A stretch of 64,000 nucleotides of DNA, taken from NCBI RefSeq assembly GCF_000168975.1, contig NZ_AAUW01000012.1:62001-126000 (forward strand), in the 5' to 3' direction. Positions 33,545 to 45,109 of the stretch are shown piece after piece (positions within the stretch are counted from its first letter, which is position 1; the number at the start of each line of letters is the position of its first letter). The notes under the pieces were generated by a model. That model saw only the letters and a program-made list of their open reading frames with translations. It made no database searches and had not been told where the DNA came from. This stretch comes from Roseibium aggregatum IAM 12614. Its GTDB lineage: Bacteria; Pseudomonadota; Alphaproteobacteria; Rhizobiales; Stappiaceae. A program made the translations under genes and the position numbers.

Positions 33545-34849
33545 TCAGCCGCGTTCCTTGCGCCGCTTGTCCCAGAACTCCAGACGCTTTCTCAATTCCC
33601 GCTCAAAGCCTCTCTGCGGCGGATCGTAATAAGTCTTTCGGCCCATCTGCTCCGGGAAATAGTCCTGCCCGGAAAAGCCATCGGGCGCGTCGTGATCATA
33701 TTGATAGCCGTCGCCGTAACCTTCCTGCTTCATCAGCTTGGTGGGTGCGTTGAGGATATGCTTGGGCGGCAACAGTGAACCGCTGGATTTTGCGTCCCGC
33801 ATCGCAGCCTTGTAGGCCACATAGGCGCCGTTCGATTTCGGGGCGGTTGCGAGATAAATCACCGACTGCGCAAGCGCCAGCTCTCCTTCCGGAGACCCGA
33901 GCATCTGATAGGCATCGCGGGCCGCATTGGCCTGTACAAGCGCATTGGGATCGGCAAGACCGATATCCTCGACAGCCATGCGGATCAGACGGCGCGCCAG
34001 ATAGAGCGGATCTTCTCCGCCGTCCAGCATCCGGCAGAACCAATAGAGCGCGGCATCGGGATCCGAACCGCGGACGGACTTGTGCAGCGCGGAGATCAGA
34101 TTGTAGTGCCCGTCGGCACTCTTGTCGTAAATCGGCGCCCGCCTCTGGACGATTTCCTGAAGGCGTTCGGCATCGAAGACTTCGTCCTGGCCAGCAGCGC
34201 GCCAGACATCCTCAGCCAGGGTCAATGAAGAGCGGCCGTCGCCATCGGCCATGCGGATCAGCACCCGGCGCGCGTCCTCATCGAGCGGCAATTTGCGCTC
34301 TTCCAGTTCCTCTGCCCTGGCCAGAAGTTTTTCGATTGCCTCAGCCGATAGCGAGTGAAACGTCATCACGTGCGATCGGGACAAGAGCGCCGCGTTGAGT
34401 TCGAAAGACGGATTTTCCGTGGTCGCACCGACCAGCGTGATCGTGCCGTCCTCCATCACAGGCAGAAAGCTGTCCTGCTGCGCCCGGTTGAACCGATGAA
34501 TCTCGTCGACGAAGAGCAGCGTTGCCCGGCCGCTCATGCGACGGGCCCGCGCCGCTTCAAACACCTTCTTCAGATCCGCAACGCCGGAAAAGATCGCGGA
34601 GATCTGCTCGAACGCGAGGTCCGTTTCGTTGGCAAGCAACCGCGCAATGGTCGTCTTGCCGGTGCCGGGAGGACCCCAGAAGATCAATGAGCCGAGCGTC
34701 CGCGTCTTGAGCATCCGCGACAGCGTGCCCTCCGGTCCGAGCAGGTGATCCTGCCCCACCACATCGGCCAATCTGGTCGGGCGCATCCGGTCCGCCAGCG
34801 GCCGCGGACCGGACTGGCTCAATCCGGAAGCTTCAAACAGATCGCTCAC
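33545..34849 (-). CDS. rarA: RarA/MgsA-type AAA+ ATPase (replication-associated recombination protein A)
   Basis: A 434-residue AAA+ ATPase related to clamp loaders that acts at stalled forks and gaps. It has the N-terminal PLADRMRPTRLADVVGQDH, Walker A GPPGTGKTT, Walker B LFVDEIHRFN, sensor 1 GATTENPSF, and the C-terminal RarA tetramerisation region with AYVAYKAA and HILNAPT. The GTG start at 34849 (SDLFEA) lies 8 bases after the upstream protease stop and gives the usual N-terminus; the longer reading to 34915 overlaps the protease gene. Same strand as the protease gene, likely co-transcribed. Confidence 0.93.
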   Translation of the reverse strand: MSDLFEASGLSQSGPRPLADRMRPTRLADVVGQDHLLGPEGTLSRMLKTRTLGSLIFWGPPGTGKTTIARLLANETDLAFEQISAIFSGVADLKKVFEAARARRMSGRATLLFVDEIHRFNRAQQDSFLPVMEDGTITLVGATTENPSFELNAALLSRSHVMTFHSLSAEAIEKLLARAEELEERKLPLDEDARRVLIRMADGDGRSSLTLAEDVWRAAGQDEVFDAERLQEIVQRRAPIYDKSADGHYNLISALHKSVRGSDPDAALYWFCRMLDGGEDPLYLARRLIRMAVEDIGLADPNALVQANAARDAYQMLGSPEGELALAQSVIYLATAPKSNGAYVAYKAAMRDAKSSGSLLPPKHILNAPTKLMKQEGYGDGYQYDHDAPDGFSGQDYFPEQMGRKTYYDPPQRGFERELRKRLEFWDKRRKERG

Positions 34850-34857
34850 ACCGACAC

Positions 34858-36309
34858 CTAACCGCGCAGAATGATCTGCGAGACCTTGCCGTCCCGCTCG
34901 ATATCGATCTGCCACAAACGCGGCGGCTTCCGGGTGACGTCCTCCAGCATCTGTGTGCTCTCGATTGCCTTCTGGTTGATACCGCGGATGATGTCGCCTG
35001 GACGAAGCCCCACACGGTCCGCCGTGCTGCCGCGTTTCACGTCGGCGATCGCAACACCGTCGAAAAGGCCTTCAAGGCCGAGTTCTTCCGAAACGGCCGG
35101 CGAAAGGTTCATCACCGTCGCCCCTTCGAAAGGCGAATATTCGACAAGTTCACGCGTGTCCCGCGGAACGGTTTCCGGCGCGGGTTTCAGGGCGACTGTC
35201 AGATGTTTTTCCTCGCCACTCCGAAGGACCACGAAGTCGGTCTCTTCCCCGATCATCTTTGTCGCGAACCGATAGCCGAAGGAATTGGGATCAGTCACTT
35301 CCTTTCCGTCGACAGCAATCACCAGATCGCTGACGCGAAGCCCTGCCTCATAGGCGGGTGAGCCTTCGAAAACGGCTGTCACCAGCACACCTTGTGGCCG
35401 CTTGAGAGACAGTGCTTCGGCGATTTCGGCATTCACCAACTGCACGGTCGCGCCCAGCCAGGGCCGCTGAACCTTGCCGCCATGGTCAGCGGCCTGAGCA
35501 ACAAAGCGCGCCATATGGGCCGGGATGGCAAAGCCGATGCCGTTGGACCCGCCGGAGCGTGAATAGATGGCCGAGTTGATGCCAACCAGCTTGCCGGTCA
35601 TGTCGACGAGCGCTCCGCCGGAGTTGCCCGGGTTGATCGCCGCATCGGTCTGGATGAAGAACTGAAAGTCCGTGACACCGACCTGGGTTCGGGCCGTGGC
35701 GGAGACGATGCCCTGAGTCACCGTCTGGCCGACACCGAACGGGTTGCCGATGGCAAGCACGATGTCGCCCACTTCCAGACTGTCGGAATCCGCAAAGTCG
35801 ATGCTCTCGAAAGGACCGTCCCCGCGGATCTTCAGAACCGCCAGGTCTGTCCGCTCATCCATGAGGACGATGTCGGCGTCGAATTCGCGCCTGTCGTTCA
35901 AGGCAACACGAACGTCATCCGCATCCTTGATCACATGGTGGTTGGTGATGACCGTGCCGTCAGAAGAAATGATGACACCGGATCCGAGGGAGGATTCCAC
36001 CCGCTGGCGCGGCCTGTCGTTGCCGCCTGGCTGACCGAAGAACCTGCGGAAGAACGGATCGTCCATGAAAGGCGACACCTGCCGTCGCTGCACCACCTTC
36101 CGGCTGGCGTAAACGTTGACCACCGCCGGCGCGACCTTTTTCACGATGGGTGCAAAGGACAGTTTGATCTGCGCATCGCTTTGCGGAACCAGACGCAGAT
36201 CGGCCGGAGACGGCTGCACGGACTGGGCAAGCGCGGCAGACATACCAATCAGGCCGGCCAGAGCGGCAAGGACTACGGGACGCGTAATGCTGGTCAGAAC
36301 CAGGCGCAT
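34858..36309 (-). CDS. degP: Do-family (HtrA/DegP-type) periplasmic serine protease
   Basis: A 483-residue protease with an N-terminal signal peptide (VVLAALAGLIGMSAALAQ). The trypsin-like domain has the triad His (VITNHHVI), Asp (ERTDLAVLK) and Ser (INPGNSGGALVD), followed by two PDZ domains (PWLGATVQLVNAEIAEAL, then VMNLSPAVSEELGLEG). It degrades or refolds misfolded envelope proteins. DegP, DegQ and DegS differ little by motif; two PDZ domains exclude DegS. The ATG at 36309 follows GAGG and starts the signal peptide cleanly. It precedes rarA. Confidence 0.93.
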   Translation of the reverse strand: MRLVLTSITRPVVLAALAGLIGMSAALAQSVQPSPADLRLVPQSDAQIKLSFAPIVKKVAPAVVNVYASRKVVQRRQVSPFMDDPFFRRFFGQPGGNDRPRQRVESSLGSGVIISSDGTVITNHHVIKDADDVRVALNDRREFDADIVLMDERTDLAVLKIRGDGPFESIDFADSDSLEVGDIVLAIGNPFGVGQTVTQGIVSATARTQVGVTDFQFFIQTDAAINPGNSGGALVDMTGKLVGINSAIYSRSGGSNGIGFAIPAHMARFVAQAADHGGKVQRPWLGATVQLVNAEIAEALSLKRPQGVLVTAVFEGSPAYEAGLRVSDLVIAVDGKEVTDPNSFGYRFATKMIGEETDFVVLRSGEEKHLTVALKPAPETVPRDTRELVEYSPFEGATVMNLSPAVSEELGLEGLFDGVAIADVKRGSTADRVGLRPGDIIRGINQKAIESTQMLEDVTRKPPRLWQIDIERDGKVSQIILRG

Positions 36310-36385
36310 GGCGGGAGCCTCTTTTTCGAATCTTCTGATACCCATCGCGATACATGGCAGATAGGGAGGAAAAGAGGCAAATACA

Positions 36386-36418
36386 AAAGGGCCGCCGGAT
36401 TTCCGGCGGCCCCTTTTT
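36386..36418 (-). terminator. Bidirectional-looking intrinsic terminator downstream of the chemoreceptor gene
   Basis: GCCGCCGGA and TCCGGCGGC form a strong stem. On the minus strand it is followed by CCCTTTTG and on the plus strand by CCCTTTTT. It sits between the chemoreceptor gene and the protease gene and ends the former's transcript. Confidence 0.85.
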
Positions 36419-36436
36419 CAGTCGGTAAAGCTTGCT

Positions 36437-38611
36437 TTAAGCCGAACGGACCTGCGCGAGGAAGCTGCGCACCTCGTGATCGAGTTCTTCTGCCTTCGAC
36501 GCCATGTCCGCAGCTTCTTCGGAGAAGGTCTGTGCAGCCATGTTGGTGTCGTTGGACAGCGAGGAAACATTGCGGATGTCCTCGGTCACCTTGGAGGTTC
36601 CACCGGCCGCCCGCTGGGTGTTTTCCGCGATGCCCTGCGTCGCGTAGCTCTGCTCGGTGACAGCAGCGGCGACTTCGCTCACCGATTTGGTGATCTCGTC
36701 GATCGTTTTCTGAATGTCACCGATAGCATCGACCGCATCGTCGGTCGCGCCACGGATGGCATCGATTTGCTGCTGGATTTCACCGGTCGCCTTGCCGGTC
36801 TGGGACGCAAGGTCCTTGACCTCGGAGGCAACCACCGCAAAGCCCTTGCCCGCCTCACCCGCACGTGCGGCTTCGATCGTGGCATTGAGCGCCAGAAGGT
36901 TGGTCTGGTCGGCAATGTCGGAAATCAGTGTTACGACTTCGCCAATCCGGTTGGCAGCCTCCGCAAGGGAGCGGACAGTGTCGTTGGTCGTTTCCGCGCG
37001 CTTGGTCGCTTCGGCGGCAACGCTGGAGGATCGCTCGATCAGGGTCGAGATTTCCTGGATCGAGCTGGACAACTGATCGGAGGCGGCTGCAATCGATTCC
37101 ACTTCCGCCAGGGTTTCCTCGGACATGGTTGCCGCATTGGCGGAAGTCTCGCCGGCAATATCGGTCATGTTCCGCATCTTGTTGGCGGATTCACGCAGGC
37201 TTGCAGCCGTGTGCGCAACCTTGTCGACAACAGTGCCCACGGTCGCTTCGAAGTCACCGGCAAGGCTTGCCAGCATCTCCTGACGCTGTTCGGCCTGACG
37301 CCGCGCATCGTCGGCTTCCTCTGCAGCACGGCGTTCGTTCTCCTCAGCCGCATTCTGACGGATCTGCAGTACGGCCCGGCCGATGTCGCCGATTTCGTCC
37401 TTGCGGTTCGCAGCCTTGATCTCCGCACCGAGGTTCCCCGAAGCAATCTCGTTGAGTGCTCCAACGAGCGTGGTCAGCGGACGGGTGATCGACTGGGAGA
37501 AGAACAGCGCGATGACGGCAGCAACGGCAATCGTTGCCAGCGACCAGAGGAACATCTGGTCCCGCATGCGGGTGACGGCAGACAGCGTTTCTTCCACGCT
37601 CTTTTCCGCAACGATCGCCCAGTTCTGCCCCTGGAAAGCAAGCGGACGGCAACGACCAGATCGTCAACTCCGTCAGCACCCTGCACGATGCCGGCGGCTT
37701 CCGTGCCGGCCGCAGCTTCAATCGCCGGCCCAGTCGAAACTGTGTGCTCAGTGCCGTGGGCGCACCGGCAAGCGCATGTCGCTCAGCACGACGCCGTCCT
37801 GGTTGATCACATAGACCTGGCCGGTTTCACCCAGATCGTCCCGGTTCGCCACGACTTCGCTCAGGAAATCGGAATCGATCCGCATGACGGCAATACCGCT
37901 CAGGCTGATGGTCCCGAAGGAATTCATGAAAACAGGCGAAGCCAGGAACAGGGAGCCATCTCCGCCCGCTGGCGCATAGGGTGCAAACACACTGGCCGCG
38001 ATCTCGCCTTCACCCAGGTTCTTGGCGGCGTTGAAAACAGTCTCAAGCCCGGTGCCTTCAGCAACACTGCCTTCGCCGATCTTGGACAGGAACTCGTCGC
38101 CCTTGGTCACGGAATAAAGAACGAGACCGGCGTTATCGATCAGATAGAGATCGGCAAAGCCGCCGTTCTTCCAGACATTGTAGAAGGCCGGGTGCGCTTC
38201 AGTGTGGCGCCAGGCGTACATCGTCTTCTGTTCCTTGCCTGTCACCGAGGCACGCTCTTCAGGTGTCTGCGGCGCCTGGAACAGCGCGAGAATTTCTTCC
38301 TTTTCCTTGGCAAGGTTCATCGTCGCATTGCCAAGATTGCTCAACGGATCGGAGACGCTGGAGGCCAAATTGACGATCTGGGATTCAGCGGCGTGCAAAC
38401 GGGACTGCAGGAGCGCATTGCGTGCTGTAATGACCATGCCGAGTTCGGCTTCCGCCGCTTGCTGCAATCCATCACGACCGGTCATGTAACCAATAACGCC
38501 CACAGCAGCACAAGCTGCTACTGTAATCACGATCATCAGAGCCGGAATAACAAAAGAAAGTCTAAGAGAAGGCGACCTTTTCTTAGAAACGGAATTCGTG
38601 TTCGCTGTCAC
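36437..38611 (-). pseudogene. Methyl-accepting chemotaxis protein gene with two compensating frameshifts
   Basis: The 5' part (38611-37748) encodes an N-terminal membrane helix (VIPALMIVITVAACAAVGVIG) and most of a periplasmic sensor domain of Cache type (SGIAVMRIDSDFLSEVV), then stops at TGA 37748. The sensor continues in a shifted frame (GTEHTVSTGPAIEAAAGTEA to DDLVVAVR), and near 37640 returns to the first frame ([18 protein letters not shown]), leading to a second membrane helix, HAMP, and the full cytoplasmic signalling domain ([20 protein letters not shown]). The middle 35-40 residues thus need two opposite single-base changes. Either the gene is broken or the sequence has two errors. 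No receptor-modifying pentapeptide ends the protein. Confidence 0.85.
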
Positions 38612-38744
38612 AGTAGTTCTCCCCAGCCACTCCCACTAGTCCAGGAGTCATGGGGGGAGCCTAGGCAGTTTTCCTTAAATCATTGATAATCGCGATCTCA
38701 TTATTCGAAATGAAATCGTCAATTTTGACAATCGTTTGACCAAC

Positions 38745-38771
38745 AAAAAAGGCGGGCATTTCTGCCCGCCT
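38745..38771 (-). terminator. Intrinsic terminator after rplQ
   Basis: On the minus strand GGCGGGCAGA AAT GCCCGCC is followed by TTTTTTG. It lies 27 bases beyond the rplQ stop and ends the long ribosomal transcript. Confidence 0.92.
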
Positions 38772-38797
38772 TCGTGATTTGCCGAACAGGCAACTTT

Positions 38798-39223
38798 TTA
38801 CGCTGCGTTTTCAGCCGCTTCTTCAGCTTCCACGCGAGCGCGGTCTTCAGCACCGCGTGCTTCCGGGTCACGGTCGACCAGCTCGATGACAGCCATCGGA
38901 GCGTTGTCGCCATAGCGGAAACCGGCTTTCAGAACGCGGGAATAGCCGCCGCTGCGGTCCTTGTAACGCTCGCCGAGCGTTTCGAACAGCTTGGCAACCA
39001 TTGCCGCATCGCGAATCTGCGAAATGGCCTGGCGGCGTGCATGCAGGTCACCGCGCTTGCCCAGGGTGATGAGCTTGTCGATGATCGGCTTCATTTCTTT
39101 AGCCTTCGGCAGGGTCGTCACGATCTGTTCGTGCTTGATCAGCGACGCTGCCATGTTCGCGAACATAGCCTTACGGTGGCTAGAGGTCCGGTTGAGCTTG
39201 CGGCCGGATTTACCGTGGCGCAT
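38798..39223 (-). CDS. rplQ: 50S ribosomal protein L17
   Basis: L17, 141 residues, sits near the peptide exit region of the large subunit. The N-terminus [20 protein letters not shown] is the family signature, and the C-terminus ends in an acidic/alanine tail typical of alphaproteobacterial L17. It is the last gene of the alpha-operon segment, 81 bases after rpoA, and is followed by a strong terminator at 38745-38771. Confidence 0.98.
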   Translation of the reverse strand: MRHGKSGRKLNRTSSHRKAMFANMAASLIKHEQIVTTLPKAKEMKPIIDKLITLGKRGDLHARRQAISQIRDAAMVAKLFETLGERYKDRSGGYSRVLKAGFRYGDNAPMAVIELVDRDPEARGAEDRARVEAEEAAENAA

Positions 39224-39304
39224 GGCCCTCTCCTTTTTCTTTCAGGCAGTCAGTTCTTCTGGTTGAACTCTTGCCCGGTTGATCCTCACAGGACGCGTGC
39301 GCCC

Positions 39305-40327
39305 TTAGTACTGATGGTCTTCGTAGCGCTTGGCGAGATCATCGATGTTCTCAGGCGGCCAGTTGGCGACTTCCATGCCGAGATGGAGACCCATCTGGGC
39401 GAGAACTTCCTTGATTTCGTTCAGCGACTTGCGGCCGAAATTCGGAGTCCGCAGCATTTCCGCTTCGGTCTTCTGAATGAGATCGCCAATATACACGATA
39501 TTGTCGTTCTTCAGGCAGTTTGCAGACCGCACAGACAGTTCCAGCTCGTCGACCTTCTTCAGAAGCGCAGGGTTGAAAGCCAGTTCCGGGACACTGTCCT
39601 CGGCGACTTCACGCTGCGGCTCTTCGAAGTTGACGAAGATGGAGAGCTGATCCTGCAGAATGCGTGCAGCGAATGCCACGGCGTCTTCCGGCTTGACGGA
39701 ACCATCGGTTTCGACAGTCAGGGTCAGCTTGTCATAGTCAAGAACCTGGCCTTCACGGGTGTTTTCCACCTTGTAGGAGACCTTCTTGACCGGAGAGTAG
39801 AGGCTGTCGACCGGGATCAGGCCAATCGGCGCATCTTCCGGACGATTCCGATCCGAAGAATGATAGCCCTTGCCGGTGTTGACGGTGAATTCCATGCGGA
39901 TTTCAGCGCCTTCATCCAGCGTGCAGAGCACCAGTTCCGGATTGAGAACCTCGACATCGCCAACAGTCTGGATGTCGCCGGCGGTGACAACACCAGGTCC
40001 CTGCTTACGCACAACCATGCGCTTGGGGCCTTCGCCTTCCATACGGATGGCGATTTCCTTGATATTCAGCACGATGTCGGTGACATCTTCCCGGACACCC
40101 GGGATCGACGAGAACTCATGCAGAACGCCATCGATCTGAACGGCGGTCACGGCGGCACCCTGCAGAGAAGACAGCAGGATACGGCGCAGCGCGTTGCCAA
40201 GGGTCAGACCGTAGCCACGCTCGAGCGGCTCGGCAACGACAGTTGCCAAGAAGCGCGGATCTTCACCCGGCTTGATCTCGAGTTTGGTCGGCTTGATCAG
40301 TTCTTGCCAGTTTTTTTGAATGGTCAC
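39305..40327 (-). CDS. rpoA: RNA polymerase alpha subunit
   Basis: The 340-residue alpha subunit nucleates RNA polymerase assembly. The N-terminal dimerisation domain contains [18 protein letters not shown], and the C-terminal domain (from about 260) contains [13 protein letters not shown] and [17 protein letters not shown], the DNA- and activator-binding face. Length is normal. It lies between rpsK (90-base gap) and rplQ, the standard alpha-operon position; rpsD is absent here as is usual in alphaproteobacteria. Confidence 0.98.
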   Translation of the reverse strand: MTIQKNWQELIKPTKLEIKPGEDPRFLATVVAEPLERGYGLTLGNALRRILLSSLQGAAVTAVQIDGVLHEFSSIPGVREDVTDIVLNIKEIAIRMEGEGPKRMVVRKQGPGVVTAGDIQTVGDVEVLNPELVLCTLDEGAEIRMEFTVNTGKGYHSSDRNRPEDAPIGLIPVDSLYSPVKKVSYKVENTREGQVLDYDKLTLTVETDGSVKPEDAVAFAARILQDQLSIFVNFEEPQREVAEDSVPELAFNPALLKKVDELELSVRSANCLKNDNIVYIGDLIQKTEAEMLRTPNFGRKSLNEIKEVLAQMGLHLGMEVANWPPENIDDLAKRYEDHQY

Positions 40328-40417
40328 GTTTTCGTCCCTTCGGCTATCCCGCCCGGCGGATCAACGCCAGGCCATTCTTTGCCATTTGGAGAAACAAGTA
40401 CCTAAAGCTGGGAAGCC

Positions 40418-40807
40418 TTAGACGCGGCGACGCTTGCGCGGACGGCAGCCGTTGTGCGGAATCGGCGTCACGTCACGGATGGACGTGATCAGGAAACCGG
40501 CAGCCTGCAGGGCGCGCAAAGCAGATTCACGACCGGAACCCGGACCGCGCACTTCCACTTCGAGGGTGCGCATGCCGTGCTCGGCAGCTTTTTTCGCAGC
40601 GTCTTCCGCAGCAACCTGGGCAGCATACGGAGTGGACTTACGGGAACCTTTGAAACCGAGAGCACCAGCGGACGACCAGGAGATCGCGTTGCCCTGTGCG
40701 TCGGTGATCGTGATCATGGTGTTATTGAACGTGGAGTTCACATGCGCAACGCCAGAAGAGATGTTCTTGCGTTCGCGGCGACGCACGCGCGTCGTGTCTT
40801 TAGCCAT
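40418..40807 (-). CDS. rpsK: 30S ribosomal protein S11
   Basis: S11, 129 residues, binds the platform of the small subunit near the mRNA exit. Conserved blocks are [27 protein letters not shown] and the C-terminal [15 protein letters not shown]. Preceded by rpsM on the same strand with a 71-base gap and followed by rpoA. Confidence 0.98.
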   Translation of the reverse strand: MAKDTTRVRRRERKNISSGVAHVNSTFNNTMITITDAQGNAISWSSAGALGFKGSRKSTPYAAQVAAEDAAKKAAEHGMRTLEVEVRGPGSGRESALRALQAAGFLITSIRDVTPIPHNGCRPRKRRRV

Positions 40808-40878
40808 TCTCTTATCCTTGTTTTGATCTCGTCACTGCCGTAATGCCGGCAGCTCCACCACCAATCCAGGCAGGGTAA

Positions 40879-41247
40879 TTATTTCTTCTTACCTGCGATC
40901 GGTTTAGCCGGACCCTTGCGGGTACGTGCGTTCGTGTGCGTCCGCTGACCGCGAACCGGCAGGCCGCGACGGTGACGCAGGCCGCGGTAGCAGCCAAGGT
41001 CCATCAGACGCTTGATGTTCATTGCGGTCTCACGACGCAGGTCACCTTCAACGAGGTAATCCCGGTCGATGGTTTCGCGGATGGACAGGACTTCTGCGTC
41101 AGAAAGCTCGTTCACACGGCGGGCAGCATCGATGTTGTTCTTCTCGATGATTTCCTGGGCGAATTTCGCGCCAATGCCGTGAATATACTGAAGCGCAATG
41201 ACTACGCGCTTGTTCGTCGGGATGTTAACGCCAGCAATACGTGCCAC
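40879..41247 (-). CDS. rpsM: 30S ribosomal protein S13
   Basis: S13, 122 residues, contacts the P-site tRNA and forms bridges to the large subunit. The start is taken as GTG at 41247 ([14 protein letters not shown]), because S13 begins with that sequence and a GGAG site lies a few bases upstream; an in-frame ATG four codons earlier has no ribosome-binding site. The helix-turn-helix region and [20 protein letters not shown] are intact. First gene after the hairpin at 41336. Confidence 0.97.
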   Translation of the reverse strand: MARIAGVNIPTNKRVVIALQYIHGIGAKFAQEIIEKNNIDAARRVNELSDAEVLSIRETIDRDYLVEGDLRRETAMNIKRLMDLGCYRGLRHRRGLPVRGQRTHTNARTRKGPAKPIAGKKK

Positions 41248-41335
41248 GTTCGTCTCCATGATTACGCGACGAGACCATGGTCTTGCCGCAGGTTATAATG
41301 CCCGCGTCCGGTGGAGTCCGGCCCTTGCGGGTACG

Positions 41336-41358
41336 AAAATGCCGGGGTAGCCCCGGCA
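41336..41358 (-). terminator. Hairpin with T-run between adk and rpsM
   Basis: On the minus strand TGCCGGGG CTA CCCCGGCA is followed by TTTTC. It lies in the 179-base gap after adk. It is probably a terminator or attenuator between the spc and alpha segments; a TATAAC downstream on that strand (about 41290) could be the -10 of a promoter for rpsM. Confidence 0.7.
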
Positions 41359-41426
41359 CAGAGAATGCCGGCCCCACTTACATGGAACCGGCTTAACTGT
41401 AAGGTAGAGCGGGTCGTTTAACGGCT

Positions 41427-42019
41427 CTAAACCTTTTCGTCAAGTCCTTGAAGTACGGAATCTATTGAAGCCGTTACTTCATCAATGGACTGCATGCCGT
41501 CGATCACGGAAAGAAGACCTGTCTTCTCGTAATACGGCACAACAACTGCGGTATCGCGGTTATAGGCTTCAAGACGTTGCTTGAAGACTTCCGGGTCATC
41601 GTCCTTGCGCACCGGCTGGCCGGCAGCCTGTGCATCCGCGGCACGTTTGATGATCCGGTCGACCAATTTGGACTGGTCGACACGCAGTTCCAGCACAGCG
41701 TTCAGTTTGAGGCTGTTTGCTTCCAGCATCTCATCAAGCGCTTCGGCCTGCGCCAGCGTGCGCGGAAAACCGTCGAGAATGAAACCGTTCTTGGCATCTT
41801 CTTCGGCGATACGGTCGCGAATAATACCGACGACGATCTCGTCAGAGACAAGTCCGCCAGCGTCCATCACTTCCTTGGCTTTGAGGCCTACCGGGGTCTT
41901 GGCGGCCACTGCAGCCCGCAACATGTCTCCGGTGGAGAGTTGCGGTATCTCGTATTTTGCAACGAGATGTGCGGCTTGTGTCCCCTTCCCCGCTCCTGGC
42001 GGTCCAACCAGAATAAGCC

Positions 42020-42023
<4 letters not shown>
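41427..42023 (-). CDS. adk: Adenylate kinase
   Basis: A 198-residue adenylate kinase interconverting ATP + AMP and 2 ADP. The P-loop [10 protein letters not shown] (residues 7-16), the AMP-binding segment STGDMLRA and the lid-region arginines in DGFPRT are present. The short lid, without the zinc cysteines, is the usual proteobacterial short form. The start overlaps the secY stop by 4 bases (ATGA), so translation is coupled. It closes the spc-operon segment. Confidence 0.97.
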
Positions 42024-43351
<1,328 letters not shown>

Positions 43352-43398
43352 GCCCTACTCCGGAATGCTTGCCCAGGAAATGGGTGAAGCCCAGGCTG

Positions 43399-43866
43399 TT
43401 AAGCCTGAGCTCCCTGGACGGCAACCTTGCCGCCTGCTTTTTCAATCGCTGCAACAGCGCCCTTGGAGGCACCGGCAACTTCAAAGGTCACTGCAGCGGT
43501 GAGTTCACCGTTGGCGACGATGCGCACACCGTCACGGACCCGTTTGACAACGCCTGCTGCCTTCAGCGCTTCGACGGTGACCGTCTCGGACGCATTCAGC
43601 TTGCCTGCATCAATCGCCTTCTGAACACGGCCGATGGACACAGTATTGTAGTCCTTGGCAAAAATGTTCGTGAAGCCGCGCTTCGGCAGACGGCGGTGAA
43701 GCGGCATCTGACCGCCTTCAAAGCCTTTGATGGCAACGCCGGAACGGGATTTCTGACCTTTGACACCACGGCCACCGGTCTTGCCCTTGCCGGACCCGAT
43801 GCCGCGAGCCACACGCATGCGGTCTTTTACGGCACCTTCGTTGTCACGAAGTTCATTGAGCTTCAT
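43399..43866 (-). CDS. rplO: 50S ribosomal protein L15
   Basis: L15, 155 residues, a late-binding large-subunit protein. The N-terminal [20 protein letters not shown] and the central [16 protein letters not shown] are diagnostic. Spacing of 21 bases to rpmD and 47 bases to secY fits the spc operon. Confidence 0.98.
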   Translation of the reverse strand: MKLNELRDNEGAVKDRMRVARGIGSGKGKTGGRGVKGQKSRSGVAIKGFEGGQMPLHRRLPKRGFTNIFAKDYNTVSIGRVQKAIDAGKLNASETVTVEALKAAGVVKRVRDGVRIVANGELTAAVTFEVAGASKGAVAAIEKAGGKVAVQGAQA

Positions 43867-43887
43867 GTTCGTATCTCCTCACCCCGT

Positions 43888-44085
43888 TTACGCGTTGTCT
43901 TCGACGACGCGAACGAGATGCTGGACCTTATTGATCATGCCGCGCACTTCAGGAGTGTCCTTCAGTGTGGAACGGCGGTGCATCTTGTTCAGGCCGAGAC
44001 CGACGAGCGTCGCGCGCTGGTCCTTAGGACGGCGCAGCGGGCTGCCGATCTGTTCGACCGTGACAGTCTTTTCGGTGTTCGCCAT
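43888..44085 (-). CDS. rpmD: 50S ribosomal protein L30
   Basis: L30, 65 residues, a short large-subunit protein with the N-terminal [20 protein letters not shown] and [13 protein letters not shown]. Located 41 bases after rpsE, as in other spc operons. Confidence 0.97.
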   Translation of the reverse strand: MANTEKTVTVEQIGSPLRRPKDQRATLVGLGLNKMHRRSTLKDTPEVRGMINKVQHLVRVVEDNA

Positions 44086-44126
44086 GGAACGTACCCTCTC
44101 TCAGCTGGGGACCGGAGCCGCTAAGG

Positions 44127-44693
44127 TCAAGCCTCAGCGGCAGCCGAAGCCGCCTCATCGTTGTTGTCACGACGGCGGGACTGCAGCACAGAGACCTTGA
44201 GGCCACGGCGGGCAGCGACGGAACGCGGGCTGTCTTCCTTGGTCAGCGCAGCAAAAGTTGCACGAACCATGTTGTAGGGGTTGGAAGTCCCCAGAGACTT
44301 GGCCACAACGTCCTGGACGCCGAGCGTTTCGAAAACGGCACGCATCGGACCGCCTGCGATGATACCGGTACCGGCCGGAGCTGCGCGAAGCAGAACCTTA
44401 CCAGCGCCGTGACGGCCTTCCACATCGTGGTGGAGGGTCCGGCCTTCGCGAAGCGGCACGCGGATCATCGTGCGTTTTGCTGCTTCAGTTGCCTTACGGA
44501 TGGCTTCCGGCACTTCACGTGCCTTGCCATGACCGAAGCCGACGCGGCCCTTCTGGTCACCAACCACTACAAGTGCTGCGAAGCCGAAACGACGGCCACC
44601 CTTGACCACTTTAGCAACGCGGTTGATGTGAACGAGCTTGTCGACGAATTCGCTGTCTCGCTCGTCGCGATCGCGATTTTCTTGTCTCGCCAT
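44127..44693 (-). CDS. rpsE: 30S ribosomal protein S5
   Basis: S5, 188 residues, near the decoding centre and mRNA entry. The conserved [37 protein letters not shown] and [18 protein letters not shown] are intact. The alphaproteobacterial form has an N-terminal charged extension and a C-terminal alanine-rich tail. Confidence 0.98.
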   Translation of the reverse strand: MARQENRDRDERDSEFVDKLVHINRVAKVVKGGRRFGFAALVVVGDQKGRVGFGHGKAREVPEAIRKATEAAKRTMIRVPLREGRTLHHDVEGRHGAGKVLLRAAPAGTGIIAGGPMRAVFETLGVQDVVAKSLGTSNPYNMVRATFAALTKEDSPRSVAARRGLKVSVLQSRRRDNNDEAASAAAEA

Positions 44694-44734
44694 ATTATAC
44701 GTCTTCCGTTCTTAAGAGCGCCAACGGGCGCTGG

Positions 44735-45097
44735 TCAGAATTCAAGTCCACCTTCACGGGCTGCATCAGCAAGCGCTTTTACGCGCCCATGATACTGGTA
44801 CCCGCCACGGTCGAACACGACCTGCTTTACGCCAGCGGCCGCAGCACGCTCGGCGACAAGCTTGCCAACGGCTGCGGCTGCAGCGACGTCGGCGCCCGTT
44901 TTCAGGCTGCCCTTGAGATCTTTTTCGATCGTTGAAGCAGAGACAATCGTATGTCCCTTCGCATCGTCGATGATCTGGGCGTAGATCTGCTTCGACGAGC
45001 GGAAGACAGAAAGGCGCGGACGACCGTTCGCGGCTTTCTGAATCGAACGGCGCACGCGATCGCGGCGGCGCTCGAAAGCTTGTTTGCTGTTCGCCAT
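44735..45097 (-). CDS. rplR: 50S ribosomal protein L18
   Basis: L18, 120 residues, binds 5S rRNA together with L5 and L25. Conserved segments are [20 protein letters not shown] and [20 protein letters not shown] with the C-terminal [11 protein letters not shown]. It follows rplF at 12 bases. Confidence 0.98.
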   Translation of the reverse strand: MANSKQAFERRRDRVRRSIQKAANGRPRLSVFRSSKQIYAQIIDDAKGHTIVSASTIEKDLKGSLKTGADVAAAAAVGKLVAERAAAAGVKQVVFDRGGYQYHGRVKALADAAREGGLEF

Positions 45098-45109
45098 GAT
45101 CTGGGTCCG

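Noticed and set aside
36476-38686. Long plus-strand frame (736 codons) opposite the chemoreceptor gene
   Set aside because: It spans the whole antisense of the receptor, including both frameshift sites, but the protein has no recognisable domain. High GC makes long antisense frames common.
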